Source: Apostichopus japonicus
Taxonomy: Eukaryota; Echinodermata; Holothuroidea; Aspidochirotida; Stichopodidae
Direction of reading: 5' to 3'
DNA: 64,000 nucleotides
Assembly (NCBI RefSeq): GCF_037975245.1
Contig: NC_092562.1
Coordinates: 20,721,054 to 20,785,053 of the forward strand
In this document: piece by piece, positions 12,201 through 20,333 of the stretch
Layout of the letters: each line of letters starts with the position of its first letter
How positions within the stretch are numbered: the stretch's first letter is position 1
Notes under the pieces: model-generated
Databases searched by the model: none
Seen by the model: the letters and a program-made list of their open reading frames with translations, nothing else
What the model was told of the DNA's origin: nothing
Translations under genes and position numbers: made by a program

Positions 12201-15200
12201 TAGTGGGAAATTTAAATCTTCTTGCACAATATTACTTTCATTGAGTATTATACAAAGGAAGTTTTGCGAGATATACGAGTATGGTGCCATGACATTCTTT
12301 GAGTAATCCGATGAGATTCGCAGCAGATTTACTGTAAATATCTAGTTTGTAGAGAATTTTTTGGAAAGGGGAATACATATGCTCCAGGTAATATCTGTGC
12401 ATGTCCTAGTAAAATCAAATCCTAACATACCCCTGCTGTCAATTATACAAAAACAACCACACAACAATTAAAGACTGTTAACAAACAAACAGACACAAGT
12501 ACTACAATGTGTGTGCAAATGTAAAGCAGTAATTAGCATCAAAGGCAGACAATTTATCTACCTTTCAGTTAATTTCTGCAAGGATAAATTCACCAGTATC
12601 CATTTACAAATTTGTTTCCCACCTCTATCTATAAAATACATTGTACCTCGGTCTATAACATATCCCCCAAAGCGATACAACACCGGATTCCTACTTTTGC
12701 AAAATTAAAAACATCCATTCTTACTCAAGTTGGGCCCGGTGAGTGACATAACCGCGTACAAGAGCCAAGCGGAGGGTTGCAAGTCCGGGTGGAGACGTAT
12801 CCGCTGATGATCGTTGGAGTCGAGTAAGAGAGCGTCTAACAAGTCTGTGAGAGGCAGCAGCGACTTCCCGGCCACAGCAGGGAGGAGGAAATTACTGACC
12901 TGATCAGAGAACTGCTCGGAAAAGAAGTCCTTGCACACGTAACGGAGCATGATGGATCTGGAGGTGGAAACCGACAAAAATAGCTTTTCGATAATCCAGA
13001 GCTTCTGGATGTGAAGGATAGGAGGACATCTGCCGATTGATAACGAATCCAATGAGGCGTCATCCCAAATAATATGCAGCAGACGTACATTAAGGTAGAT
13101 GGAGGCGTTACCTACATTGAAACATCTTCACTCATGTGGTTACTAGAGCCATGTTTCTTGGAAAACGCCGCAATTTGTTTGTTTTTAATTTCTTCCTCAT
13201 TCGGAGTAGGCTAGCTATTAGACTAGACGGTTAATGTGTCATGTACATAGACACCCCCCTTGCTGTATTATATCTTAAGTAGGATAAGAAGGTTTAGGGT
13301 AGTGCTAAAAAAAGGGTGACGCACTTTATTATATTCTCGTTTCTTTTCTAACCCCCTTACTTGGCTGTTTAAACTCATCAAATAGTAAATCCAGCAGGTC
13401 GTAGAACTTACGACGACCTTCCGTAAGTTTCTTCCATGAGCATGAGTGTGATGTGTTTATGCCTGGTACGTATCGCAAGAATAATAATTGCATCCTCAGG
13501 ACACAGATAAGATCTCAGAACCTACAAACTATAGATCAATTGATTTTCCTCTTACGACCTCCCAAAACAATTGTTCACCTCAATCAATCTTTTTTTTTTT
13601 CTTTTTTTTTATTCAAGCAATTATTGTTTCTGATTCAATGAGATGAGGACATCAACAGTAAACATACCACTTTTTTTTAATATCCAGAATAGTAGTAATG
13701 AAGATAAAAGGCATAACTTAGGGTGCAGGATAATGGTGGAGGGGTTGGTCGACAAAAGAGGGAGGTCAAAGACTCATTAGAGGGAGTATGAAGCCCTGTC
13801 GATAAAAACAAGCTCTAAGTTGCCATAAGTCACCGTAAAATCTTTGACAGAATATTAAACTCATTCCTACTTCCTGCTGACTAAGGTAATTCAAGGTACT
13901 GAAGAAAAGACAACAAGCAAAATAAATCAATCAATCAAATGCCCACAGTTTTACCTGTCTTTCTCTTGGTTCTCATTTTGAAGAGTGTGTTTGATTGGTC
14001 GAAATATAAGGTTTTCCACAGATTCAGCCAATGGAGGAAGGTGATCTATATCCATTCCAGATGGAAGTCGAGCATTGATAAGTGTTTTCATATGAACAAA
14101 ATAACCTAGGAAACAAAGAGAAAAGGATAAAGGTGAAAATAAAGAAAAAAGTATACCAAGAAAATTTTTTGAAAGTTAATTTCATCTGTGGGTATTTGAA
14201 ATGTCGTTATCTCAAAAGCATGCTTAGAATATGTTGTTCCTTCAATAGTCAAAGTAAATTTTCACCTGGTCTGTCCTTTTCAAAGGGATCATAATAATCT
14301 TTATCTGCAAAATGTTTACTTCTACTTTTTACATCAATATCTATGCATGAATACCCTACTCTACATTCCCTCATTGTATATTGCTAACTTTTGATACTAT
14401 GACATCACACTTATTTGCTTCAAAATCATTTATGATTCCCCCCCCCCCCCCCCAAAAAAAAAAACTATGACAATTTTGATTTTGGATATCCAAAATTATG
14501 TAGGAATTCTTTACAAAATACCCCTGAAAAATGCTTGGAAAATGTTTCTCTTCCATCAATAAAAAGAAAGAAAAAAAAACATCATATTTCTCTTGGACTA
14601 TCCCGCTGAGGGATTCTTAGCAGCTGGAATGAACTCACCCCCCTCCCCCCTCAAAAAAACAATAAAAAACAAATGCAAAATCCATGTTAAAAAAAGAAAC
14701 AACATTATGTTATCATGTTGTGATGGCTGTAAACATCTGATACCATGCTGGGTGGGGATAGTTCTTGATTTTCAGAACATGATAGATTTCTACAAAATAT
14801 TGGACATTTCCCACTTGACCATAATAACTTCAATATAACACTCACCTTTAGAAACTAGAAAGAACTGCAATCGAGAGATAATGCTGACAGTCTCAACATC
14901 TGATAGGCAAGCTTCATACGTTCTCGTATCCGTAAATAATTCGATAAATCTTAAAGCTGTCGATATATTTGTTGTTGCATTTTCACTGAGAAGCAGTAAT
15001 CTGAAAAATGGAGGGAGAAAGTTTGATGGGCAATGTAATCAACATTTAATGACATCACGTAAATAAAGATTAAAATGATATCATGTTTTAGACAGTTTTC
15101 GGGTATTCATCACAACACACAAATAGCTATGATACTGTGTAAACCAGCCTATAAAAGGCCTTTTTTTTAATATCATTTTTATCTTTTTTTGTTTTTTGTT

Positions 15201-18200
15201 GTTAATATTGATTGTAGACAACTCAGGGAATAATTTAGTGTGTTCAAATTTGTGTGTGGCAGTTTTGAAGGCTCTGAGATATGCTATTTAATATGCTATG
15301 GCCTCTGTGTACAGAAGTTGCTGTACATCTATGAACTTGTGTAGTAATTTGCCCGTTTCACTATGTGATTCCCTGATAAATTATTCCCTTGCGGCTCACT
15401 CCAAACTAAAAGTGCAAAGTAACACTACACCAAAGCAAAAAAAAAAAAGGAGCTCATATACTTTACAGGTAGAGAGAGAAAACTAGTATTTTGATAATCA
15501 CCCAAACCCACATCTCCCCCTTCCCTCTCCCACAATGAAATCAGCAAACAGATGGCTGTGATGCCATGGATTCGATTCGCTTTCAAGCCGCAAACCTTAG
15601 CTGGACCATATACCCTACAAGAAAAAAGGTACTGATACATTTATGTGCTGATATAAGCCCTCGATATGCTCTGCAGAAAAGAAAAAAAAGCTTTTTGCCA
15701 TCCCAAACGTACGTTTTGGTTCCACTATTTATGTCAAAATTGGCTAATTTTAGGAATAAATGACTTGAAGTATAAAGATACATGGTTCTCTCACTCCAAT
15801 GAATTATTCACTAGTTTCTATCACTGATACTAAGTTTGTTACACTTTGTCTAATGAGTAACTTGTTTTACATCACAACACTGTTTTAGGTACAGGTACAA
15901 TAAACATGCCTTTATTTATAAATTACATTAAAATGTTATAACACTGTAATAATTAGCAAGGATTAAAAAAAAAATTTAGAGAATGGGTCAAGTGAAAGAG
16001 GTATTTATGATATGCTGAAGGGGTCTAAATATTTAGTTAATCTAGTTAAATGTTGACGAGTTGATTCAACTGTTACATCTTTCCGAGGGTTGGGATCCTT
16101 ATAAAAAGAGAGAAAAAAATAATGAAAGCTATTTCCTCTGAATGGACAGAAAATGTAAGCCTATTCTGGAGACACAAAAAACAAAATTGATTTTAAATCA
16201 TTCATAAACTTCTAATCATTCATAAAGCTACCAATCTTTATTGAGTCACGTATTATGAATGTCTGTAGTCCTGCAGGTAGGTAAAACATTGAATAAAATG
16301 GCAACTTCTTGGCATTCCTCCAACAATTCCTATTTTGAACATTCACAGTTGAAATCATCTGAGACAATATTATCTTTAAAATAGCTGGATCCCCCCGTAG
16401 CTCAAGGCTGAATAAATGTCAAACCATAGAGATTATCTCTGAAACTAGCTCAGTGTTGATCAGTATGAAAGGTGAGGGTTCATATGCAGCCACCCGAGCA
16501 TCTCTTCTCACTTACCTACTGTTATGGTAGAGTAACCTCCTCATCTGGTGGAGCCAACTGTTGCCACTAGCAACCAAGGTCTTTAACCATTGTGATCTGT
16601 GCTGAATGGCAATCTGTGAGAAACATAGCTGAAGAATACAAACAAACAGAAAAAAAACCCCAGATAATTCAGTTATTTGAAAGAAAATTTCAACTAAAAC
16701 GTTGGCAAGAGAACTTTTATTTTATTTTGCTTCCTTGACTTTTGGTTTGTTTTTGGCTAGTATGTATGTACAGTAGTGAAAATACTTCTTTTCACAATAC
16801 TGAAAGTGATTAATGAGTGATTTATGATATCAACTACACAGTGAACTGTATGCTTTGGAGACATAAAGATCTAAACATCAGAATTCAAACTTCAAAACAG
16901 GAACTCCCTAACCATCTACATCTCAATTATTACTTTACATTACAGCTCTACAAGAAGAGACCATTTAGTTTGGCCAATGAGAGACAGTTCTAGATTAGGA
17001 CTAGATGTGAACACTCTGTGTCATACTTGATTAAAGTTGTTAATTTGACGTTCTATTGTCCAAAAATGTATAAACCATATTCAGCAGATCTCCTCACCAC
17101 CCCCCCCCCCACCCAACCCCTCTATGCTGATACACTCACTATCCTAGAAAATCCTTAAGTACAAAAAATAAGCAAAACGGTCAAACAAGGGGTTTCGTAG
17201 TAAGGGTGGAGATTCATTAATAATGCATCGGTAATTCAAGGCAAAATTTACCAATCTGTCTTGGTCAACCCTTGGTGTGTAGAAGAGAAGAAGCTGGTTT
17301 AGCAGTACCCTCATCGTCGGCGGATCTGGGAGGACTTTTGATCGAGCGAGTGACTGCAACTCTCTGTCGCATGATCCCCTAAGAACTTGCTTCACACGAT
17401 ATCTTGTGAGGCATCCACGTACAAACTGCTGTATTTGCAAGGCACTCCGCTGACGTTTTCTCTCAAACTATGACAAATTAGTAGTTGAGTTGGTTGTAAA
17501 TGTCTGTATCTTTTCTGCCATTGTTTACAGAGTTTTACGTTAATTAGAAACAATCTGGTAACTATGAAATTTGATTAATTGTTTATGTGCTCTACATTGA
17601 ATGTACTGTACAGTACACAAAAAAAACAGTGATTAGACAACATATGGATATAGATATATGTTTAGTTAATACCAGAAAATTTTCAGAATTGATCATTTGA
17701 AAAAAATAAAAATACCATTATTACATATTTCATGCATCTCAGGTCCAAATGTTAGCTTGAAATCCAGTCAGATCAAATTTTATAGGCATATTATTGCATA
17801 TCATGGAAAAGCAGACAATTCCAATGACTTTACTCCTTATTGCGTACTGTCAGTTATCATTATAAAATAGGTACTAAACAGTACAAATCTCACCCAATTG
17901 TGAACAATACTGTATTCTACATGTATAGGGATTTAGTAAAACAAAATCTTCATCTTTCTGACTTACTTCTCTTTTCTTTCTCTCCAATAAATTTCTCTGT
18001 AATAGGCCTGCATGATCTTCCTGAAAACAGAAACAAATAGAGAACAAATGTTTGACATCACAAGATTCAGAAATGGGTACCTGAAAACATCATCTACCAA
18101 ACTGACAATGTTCTTTTCAATAGAAATATAATTTTAAAACAGAAATGTCTGCAACTTTCAACATTGCGGATTCTAATATCTGTAATGACTGACAAATAAT

Positions 18201-18778
18201 GTAACTATAATAATGTTCCAAGCTGTGTTGAGCTTGATTTGTTATGCCAATACCTGAATATATCTAGCCTAGCCGATAATTGGGATAGGACTAAGTAAGA
18301 TTGGATTTCCAGCCAACCAAAGGATTGTTTCTGAGACTGAATTGCATTATGTGACAGTATATTTTTGAGATGCATATTTTCAATTTACAAAAATCAGAGG
18401 CCGACTGGTTATGCCTGCTGCTGTTTAACAAGTAGCATGTTGTTAGGGCCTAGAATCAGCTGAAGCCAAAGCTAGGCTTGACCTTAGTCCCTAGCGGAGT
18501 AGAATAGGTATAGGCCTAGGCTCAAATTGTTCATTCCACCTTAGTTAGAACCTACAGTTAATCCTGCTAGAGCAACTCATTTAGGCTCCTTTTTAGAACT
18601 AAGAGTACAACGTTGTCATCTTTTATTGTTAGGGTTCGTTAGTCACTGATTTCGTATCACTGGCTAAACTACCGCAGCTTAGGCCCTACTGGTACTGCGT
18701 TAGGCCACTCACCCGTTTGCTAGCACCACGTAATGAAACTTGTGGTTTTCTTCTAAATTCACCCTCAAAGCTGTACAT
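113..18778 (-). CDS. UBE3C: UBE3C, HECT-type E3 ubiquitin-protein ligase C (20 coding exons, 3' end outside the window)
   Basis: UBE3C is a HECT E3 ligase that takes ubiquitin from an E2 onto a catalytic cysteine and extends chains on proteasome-associated substrates. The 20 exons assembled here give about 993 codons that run co-linear with human UBE3C (1083 residues): N-terminal MYSFEGEF, an IQ-type helix (about residues 48-65), the helical middle region (HLPLLHVISRG, FSSLFGHLL), and the HECT domain from about residue 740 (FIYEDAFDKL, GLNEAGIDGGG, HYYFIGRILGK, NANRIEYIHL, DLEWLRMFD). Intron phases match at every junction I propose. The final ~95 codons, including the catalytic cysteine, lie left of position 113, so activity cannot be judged. 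Family identity is very secure. The least certain points are the junctions at 17163/16596 and 7652/6419 and the exon at 12277-12341. Confidence 0.95.
270..820 (-). other. UBE3C intron, no further feature
   Basis: T-rich intron between exons 19 and 20. I see no repeat family or second coding signal here; the open frame at 196-438 is partly the exon read in a wrong frame. Confidence 0.7.
821..919 (-). CDS. UBE3C: UBE3C coding exon 19 (HECT)
   Basis: Thirty-three codons, VYELKPGGEKIQVTNANRIE, then YIHLMADFRLNKQ. It aligns with human VVELKFGGKDIPVTSANRIA and YIHLVADYRLNRQ. The acceptor is gttaaag and the donor gtaaag, phase 0 on both sides. Confidence 0.95.
920..1830 (-). other. UBE3C intron, no further feature
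   Basis: AT-rich intron with short degenerate CAAACTTTGTC-like repeats around 1140-1330 and a poly-T tract near 1370. I see nothing that supports a gene. Confidence 0.65.
1831..1921 (-). CDS. UBE3C: UBE3C coding exon 18 (HECT N-lobe)
   Basis: Encodes NLLSLKDYEGDVADLDLNFT, then VVDDNLGEAK. It aligns with human NLLFLKSYEDDVEELGLNFT and VVNNDLGEAQ. The acceptor is ttttctag and the donor gtaagg. Confidence 0.95.
1984..2036. repeat. perfect inverted repeat, 25-bp arms with 3-base loop
   Basis: The arms 1984-2008 and 2012-2036 are exact reverse complements (starting TCTGAGATGCTTTTGTC) around TTG. The palindrome lies in a UBE3C intron, just upstream of exon 18 in the direction of transcription. 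The loop is too short for a normal microRNA precursor. Its perfection suggests a recent inverted duplication. Confidence 0.95.
2703..2971. repeat. G-rich minisatellite in UBE3C intron
   Basis: Degenerate tandem units of about 17-20 bp based on GGTGGGAGGGGGTGAACA. The plus strand has repeated G-runs and could form G-quadruplexes. The Pro/Thr-rich minus-strand frames across it come from the repeat, not from a gene. Confidence 0.9.
2988..3109 (-). CDS. UBE3C: UBE3C coding exon 17 (HECT N-lobe)
   Basis: Encodes VLYENLLVELPLASFFLSKI, then DVDIHHLASLDPIMYK, nearly identical to human LYENMLVELPFAGFFLSKLL and DVDIHHLASLDPEVYK. The acceptor is tccatag and the donor gtaagt, phase 2. Confidence 0.96.
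3478..3900. repeat. two diverged copies of a dispersed repeat in UBE3C intron
   Basis: Segments near 3505-3610 and 3778-3870 share the layout GATATCRYGTTKACAAG, TTTTTGACRATT and TAATGARGTAAAATTGTTGTTG. The first motif also occurs in the repeats at 35190-35605, so they may belong to one large dispersed family. Confidence 0.6.
4058..4302 (-). CDS. UBE3C: UBE3C coding exon 16 (HECT N-lobe)
   Basis: Encodes PDLCKKMRVQMRN, GLNEAGIDGGGITREFLSQL, FDPNRGFFKSTADSLLYPNP and HYYFIGRILGK. These are hallmark HECT N-lobe motifs (human GLDEAGIDGGGIFREFL, HYYFLGRMLGK). The acceptor is aaacag and the donor gtgaac, phase 0. Confidence 0.97.
5144..5695. repeat. CATATCA/CATACCA microsatellite in UBE3C intron
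   Basis: About 550 bp of interspersed CATATCA, CATCATATCA and CATACCATATCA units. The 148-codon frame rich in His/Ile/Ser/Tyr here is repeat-derived. Confidence 0.95.
5720..5858 (-). CDS. UBE3C: UBE3C coding exon 15 (start of HECT domain)
   Basis: Encodes IFLSWIYSEKGE, then SIIVRRDFIYEDAFDKLRPE. It aligns with human VTIRRNYIYEDAYDKLSPEN at the start of the HECT N-lobe. The acceptor is ttcttcag and the donor gttagt, phase 1. Confidence 0.95.
6250..6419 (-). CDS. UBE3C: UBE3C coding exon 14
   Basis: Encodes LQFSSSRALKPTRLSF, an acidic linker, then MAVLAELPFMVSFEDRVK. It matches human QLAVLTELPFVVPFEERVK just before the HECT domain. The donor is gtaccg, phase 0. The acceptor is ctggcag at 6421/6420; an alternative at 6428/6427 pairs with the GC donor of exon 13. 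Confidence 0.92.
6427..7651 (-). other. UBE3C intron with a thrice-repeated GGACGACCAA motif
   Basis: The intron between exons 13 and 14 carries three copies of a CTGTTYGGACRACCAA motif (near 6860, 6983 and 7292). A poly-A/C tract at 7622-7640 follows exon 13 in the direction of transcription. No gene is seen. Confidence 0.6.
7652..7975 (-). CDS. UBE3C: UBE3C coding exon 13
   Basis: Encodes LMPFTLPTLVNLSLALRNAC, LGIIHLAYPETRPVVMDEY and LCRLSFCPEGHWL-type sequence ending SEIKA. It aligns with human MMPFTLEELIMLSRCLRDAC and LGIIKLAYPETKP. The acceptor is gtttcag. The donor is either gtaccg at 7651 (used here) or a non-canonical gcgagt at 7655. Confidence 0.94.
7976..9243 (-). other. UBE3C intron, no further feature
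   Basis: AT-rich intron between exons 12 and 13. A poly-T tract lies at 8028-8041. No repeat family or coding signal was recognised. Confidence 0.6.
9244..9398 (-). CDS. UBE3C: UBE3C coding exon 12
   Basis: Encodes THLPLLHVISRGIPLSKEDT, then ERIVPLLSVFSSLFGHLLQS and LHDSEFHQSQT. It aligns with human MVPLLQVISRGSPMSFEDSS and IIPLFYLFSSLFSHSLISIH. The acceptor is tctgcag and the donor gtaagt. Confidence 0.96.
9535..9988 (-). repeat. tandem array of about seven copies of the exon 11 end and splice donor
   Basis: A 60-69-bp unit is repeated with starts near 9541, 9601, 9661, 9722, 9789, 9858 and 9920, followed by the real exon end at 9982-10020. Each unit, read on the minus strand, contains GGAACAGTATnTAnTCnTCT, GGTnACAGGGTAAGTCATA and TTAA. 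It therefore duplicates the last coding bases of exon 11 and its donor. Most copies keep a GT donor. Confidence 0.92.
9989..10075 (-). CDS. UBE3C: UBE3C coding exon 11
   Basis: Encodes LLCTLACNTRFLQHIWKAIG, then TVSTPLVTG. It aligns with human LLYSLAFNARFLRHLWFLIS and SMSTRMITG. The acceptor is ttgcag and the donor gggtaagt. The 3' end of this exon with its donor is the source of the tandem array at 9535-9988. Confidence 0.95.
10389..10570 (-). CDS. UBE3C: UBE3C coding exon 10
   Basis: Encodes EHCLQQFNTSDYVQSF, then VATLTALCQICHILMTDHKL and HVPRNR. It matches human FTMMASVCHTLMVQHRMMVP. The acceptor is tgacag and the donor gtaaac; it enters at phase 0 and leaves at phase 2. Confidence 0.92.
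10844..10942 (-). CDS. UBE3C: UBE3C coding exon 9
   Basis: Thirty-three codons, VLLPCLPTAETQQRIDDLED, then an acidic tail ending FMEIEE. It corresponds to the variable acidic linker of UBE3C (human VLQTFLSQLP, then SDSEEESEEAD). The acceptor is actgcag and the donor gtaaaa, phase 0 on both sides. Confidence 0.85.
10943..12276 (-). other. UBE3C intron, no further feature
   Basis: The intron between tentative exon 8 and exon 9. The 106-codon frame at 11209-11529 has no recognisable similarity and no splice logic. No repeats were recognised. Confidence 0.55.
12277..12341 (-). CDS. UBE3C: UBE3C coding exon 8 (tentative)
   Basis: A 65-base exon is needed to join the phase-1 donor at 12725 to the phase-0 acceptor at 10942. 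This segment has an acceptor (aactag), a donor (gtatat) and the right phases. It encodes SKSAANLIGLLKECHGTIL, with only loose similarity to human GALSEEGLLVYLR. This is the weakest exon of the model. Confidence 0.5.
12725..12957 (-). CDS. UBE3C: UBE3C coding exon 7
   Basis: Encodes SIMLRYVCKDFFSEQFSDQV, then SNFLLPAVAGKS and DLLDALLLDSND, ending WLLYAVMSLTGPNL. It aligns with human FTDQIFHFIIPALAD and PWLFYFVLTVG. The acceptor is acctccag and the donor gtaaga (phase 1). The open frame on both sides of the exon is intron read-through. Confidence 0.93.
12958..13954 (-). other. UBE3C intron with an unsupported exon-like frame
   Basis: Includes a short exon-like stretch near 13365-13470 (see rejected items), a T-rich tract at 13589-13612 and otherwise unremarkable sequence. 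Confidence 0.55.
13955..14105 (-). CDS. UBE3C: UBE3C coding exon 6
   Basis: Encodes GYFVHMKTLINARLPSGMD, then HLPPLAESVENLIFRPIKHT. It aligns with human GYYRSLYLLINSKLPSS and IAKILLENVLKPLHFT. The acceptor is tttcctag and the donor gtaaaa; it enters at phase 1 and leaves at phase 2. Confidence 0.93.
14106..16515 (-). other. UBE3C introns around exon 5, no further feature
   Basis: Outside exon 5 (14846-15000) this is AT-rich intron sequence with homopolymers (poly-C/A at 14439-14463). I see no mobile element termini or other gene. Confidence 0.55.
14846..15000 (-). CDS. UBE3C: UBE3C coding exon 5
   Basis: Encodes LLLLSENATTNISTALRFIE, then LFTDTRTYEAC and VSIISRLQFFLVSK. It aligns with human RLLQNCNDDSLNVALPMRML and VVSVIEQILHYM. 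The acceptor is tttttcag and the donor gtgagt; it enters at phase 2 and leaves at phase 1. Confidence 0.93.
16516..16596 (-). CDS. UBE3C: UBE3C coding exon 4
   Basis: Encodes SQWLKTLVASGNSWLHQMRR and then LLYHNSR, matching human LFVKQLDGSERLTCLFQIKRLMSL in position. The donor is gtaagt at 16515, phase 2. An alternative acceptor at 16614/16615 is stronger but would need a phase-0 donor in exon 3, which I do not see. Confidence 0.85.
17163..17467 (-). CDS. UBE3C: UBE3C coding exon 3 (IQ-like helix)
   Basis: Begins FERKRQRSALQIQQFVRG, the IQ-type basic helix, and continues through VLLNQLLLFY and RLVNFALNYRCI. The acceptor is catag above 17467, phase 0. The 3' boundary is uncertain. I use gtactt at 17162 (phase 2), but gtttga about 20 bases earlier in the transcript gives the same phase and a shorter exon. 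Confidence 0.85.
17967..18020 (-). CDS. UBE3C: UBE3C coding exon 2
   Basis: Eighteen codons, EDHAGLLQRNLLERKKRE, matching the charged helix of human UBE3C (EEKASLLHRTQEERRKRE). The acceptor is tttcag just above 18020 and the donor gtaagt just below 17967. Both boundaries are phase 0. Confidence 0.92.
18713..18778 (-). CDS. UBE3C: UBE3C coding exon 1
   Basis: Start codon at 18778. The exon encodes 22 residues beginning MYSFEGEF, matching the conserved UBE3C N-terminus (human MFSFEGDF), and ends GASKR. The donor is gtgagt at 18712-18707, phase 0. The ATG is preceded by taaaa and no upstream in-frame start is needed. Confidence 0.93.
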
Positions 18779-19388
18779 TTTTAGACGTAACAGAAAAAAC
18801 TTAAGTTCTGACAGGCGTCTTCGCTTCCAAACAAATTCTGTCTAGTCTACATGTGATTCTTCACAATATTTTCAAACGGGACATGCCGTTCTAACGAACA
18901 ATCCAGAATCAGTGACAGTGCAAAGTGTAACGCTAGGTCTAACGTTATCATTTTCGTTGAATCACCTCAATTAGAGTGCATTGTTCATAGCACAGTAATG
19001 CAGGCTTTGCTAACATACATTTTGCAACGTAGGCCCTAGCCAGACGTTGTTGTGAAAGAGAATGTAGAAAACAAGTTTGGTCAAAACATAACCCTTGACC
19101 TCATCAATGGTAACTACCCTATTCGGCTAGGAAAAGATGAATTGTACACATTCAGACAATTAGTCAAGTTGGAGATTTTGTGGAAGATCGAATGTTCGTA
19201 AAAACTGTTTTCTCCAAAGAACTAAAAAGGGCCCTCCATTTCCGAGTCTATGGTTTTATCTCACAGGGCTGAAAAATGAAGGTAATGATTTTGCCCGAAC
19301 CAGTTATGCCATCGAAAACAGCACACGGAACTAAGTAGTTTGGTCTGAATATGAATGGGTTAAATCGGCAAAAATCCTACTAGTAGAC
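18779..19388. other. UBE3C 5' flank and probable promoter region
   Basis: Sequence upstream of the UBE3C start codon on the minus strand. I see no TATA box placed where it would be informative and no repeat. A promoter is expected here from position alone. Confidence 0.4.
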
Positions 19389-19700
19389 ATAAACGCCAAG
19401 TGAGCAATTGAACAATTTTCTGCAAAATGTTTAATTGACGAGCTTGTCAAATCTCGGCCTTTTGGCTAAGATCATGGAGATTATATGTTCCCTTTAGAGT
19501 GGAATACGTGATAAACACCCGGCGATGGTCACACAGTCACAGTCCCGATGCAAGGTGACTGGGGTTGAGAGCGGTCGTTCGGTAGTTTGGTTTACGTGCA
19601 CAGGTTCTTTCCTAGGTGACTTTTCTTTAAAGTACTGATCAAATCTCGTTAATTCAAAAATTTTCTGCAAAATGTTAAATTGTTCACTTCATTCCAAGTG
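19389..19700 (-). repeat. inverted monomer of the 103-bp satellite, split by a U2-like insertion
   Basis: The reverse complements of 19389-19446 and 19645-19700 match the two halves of the satellite unit found at 20334-20875 (TTTTGCAGAAAATTGTTCAA and TGGAATGAAGTGAACAATT). The intervening 182 bp is flanked by a 10-bp direct repeat. Removing it restores a continuous monomer. Confidence 0.75.
19447..19638 (+). ncRNA. U2 snRNA-like retroposed sequence (probable pseudogene or snRNA-headed SINE)
   Basis: Positions 19452-19474 match the conserved 5' stem-loop of U2 snRNA (TCTCGGCCTTTTGGCTAAGA then TCA). The next ~40 bases align loosely with the stem IIa region (ATGTTC, GTGATA), but the branch-site-recognition GTAGTA box is not conserved and the 3' half does not resemble U2. 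The direct repeat TCAAATCTCG occurs at 19447-19456 and 19639-19648, consistent with a target-site duplication. It is probably non-functional in splicing. It could instead be a SINE with a U2-derived head. Confidence 0.6.
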
Positions 19701-19773
19701 ACCAAGTGAACTTTTTTTTTCTGCCAAATGTTTAAGAGTCGTGTATGCGCGGTAGCGATGACTCATGCGTATA

Positions 19774-20121
19774 CAGTGGCGTAGGAAGGTACTTTTGAGT
19801 GGGGGGGGGGGGGGCTGAAGACTGATGGCCGGCCTGGGGGAGGGGTCTAAGGGGATTTTTTTGCATTTCCAGGTGGCCTCAGATGCAATTTGGTGCAATA
19901 CAGCACACTTCGACCCACCCACTCCATTTTGTATATAATTTTGCATTTTCACCTGGCCTTAGATGCAATTTGGTGCTCCAAATGAGATTTTTTTCTCATT
20001 TGGAAATGAAAAAGGGGTATTCTGACTTGCGAAGCGGGGGGGGGGGCGGAATGATACTTCCGCCCCTCCATATTTTTCACTGGGGGGCTGGCGCCCCCAG
20101 CCCCCGGTTCCTACGCCCTTG
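19774..20121. mobile_element. hAT-type MITE with 8-bp target-site duplication
   Basis: A 348-bp element with imperfect terminal inverted repeats (CAGTGGCGTAGGAAGG at the left; the reverse complement of the right end reads CAAGGGCGTAGGAACCG). It is flanked by a perfect 8-bp duplication TGCGTATA (19766-19773 and 20122-20129), as expected for hAT transposases. Inside it carries two copies of GATGCAATTTGGTGC and G-runs. No coding capacity. Confidence 0.9.
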
Positions 20122-20333
20122 TGCGTATAGTAGAGTACGGTAAATATATTTGGAAAGCAACATGGTCGAAGAAGACCAGAATTGTTCCCGATACCGTACA
20201 AATTCCTCTGACCTGCAGAGGTCATTCACGTTAAGCCACCGCCAAAATGGGGCAACGAGGAGAAGAAATAAAGACATTGAGCCTTCAGGTATGAAATTTT
20301 ACTGATAATATAAAATATATAAATATAAAAAAA

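Noticed and set aside
13365-13470. Minus-strand frame SWKKLTEGRRKFYDLLDLLF with splice-like ends, as an extra UBE3C exon
   Set aside because: Exons 6 and 7 already join in frame (phase 2, AGA codon) and match human UBE3C without a gap. No UBE3C counterpart exists for this stretch.
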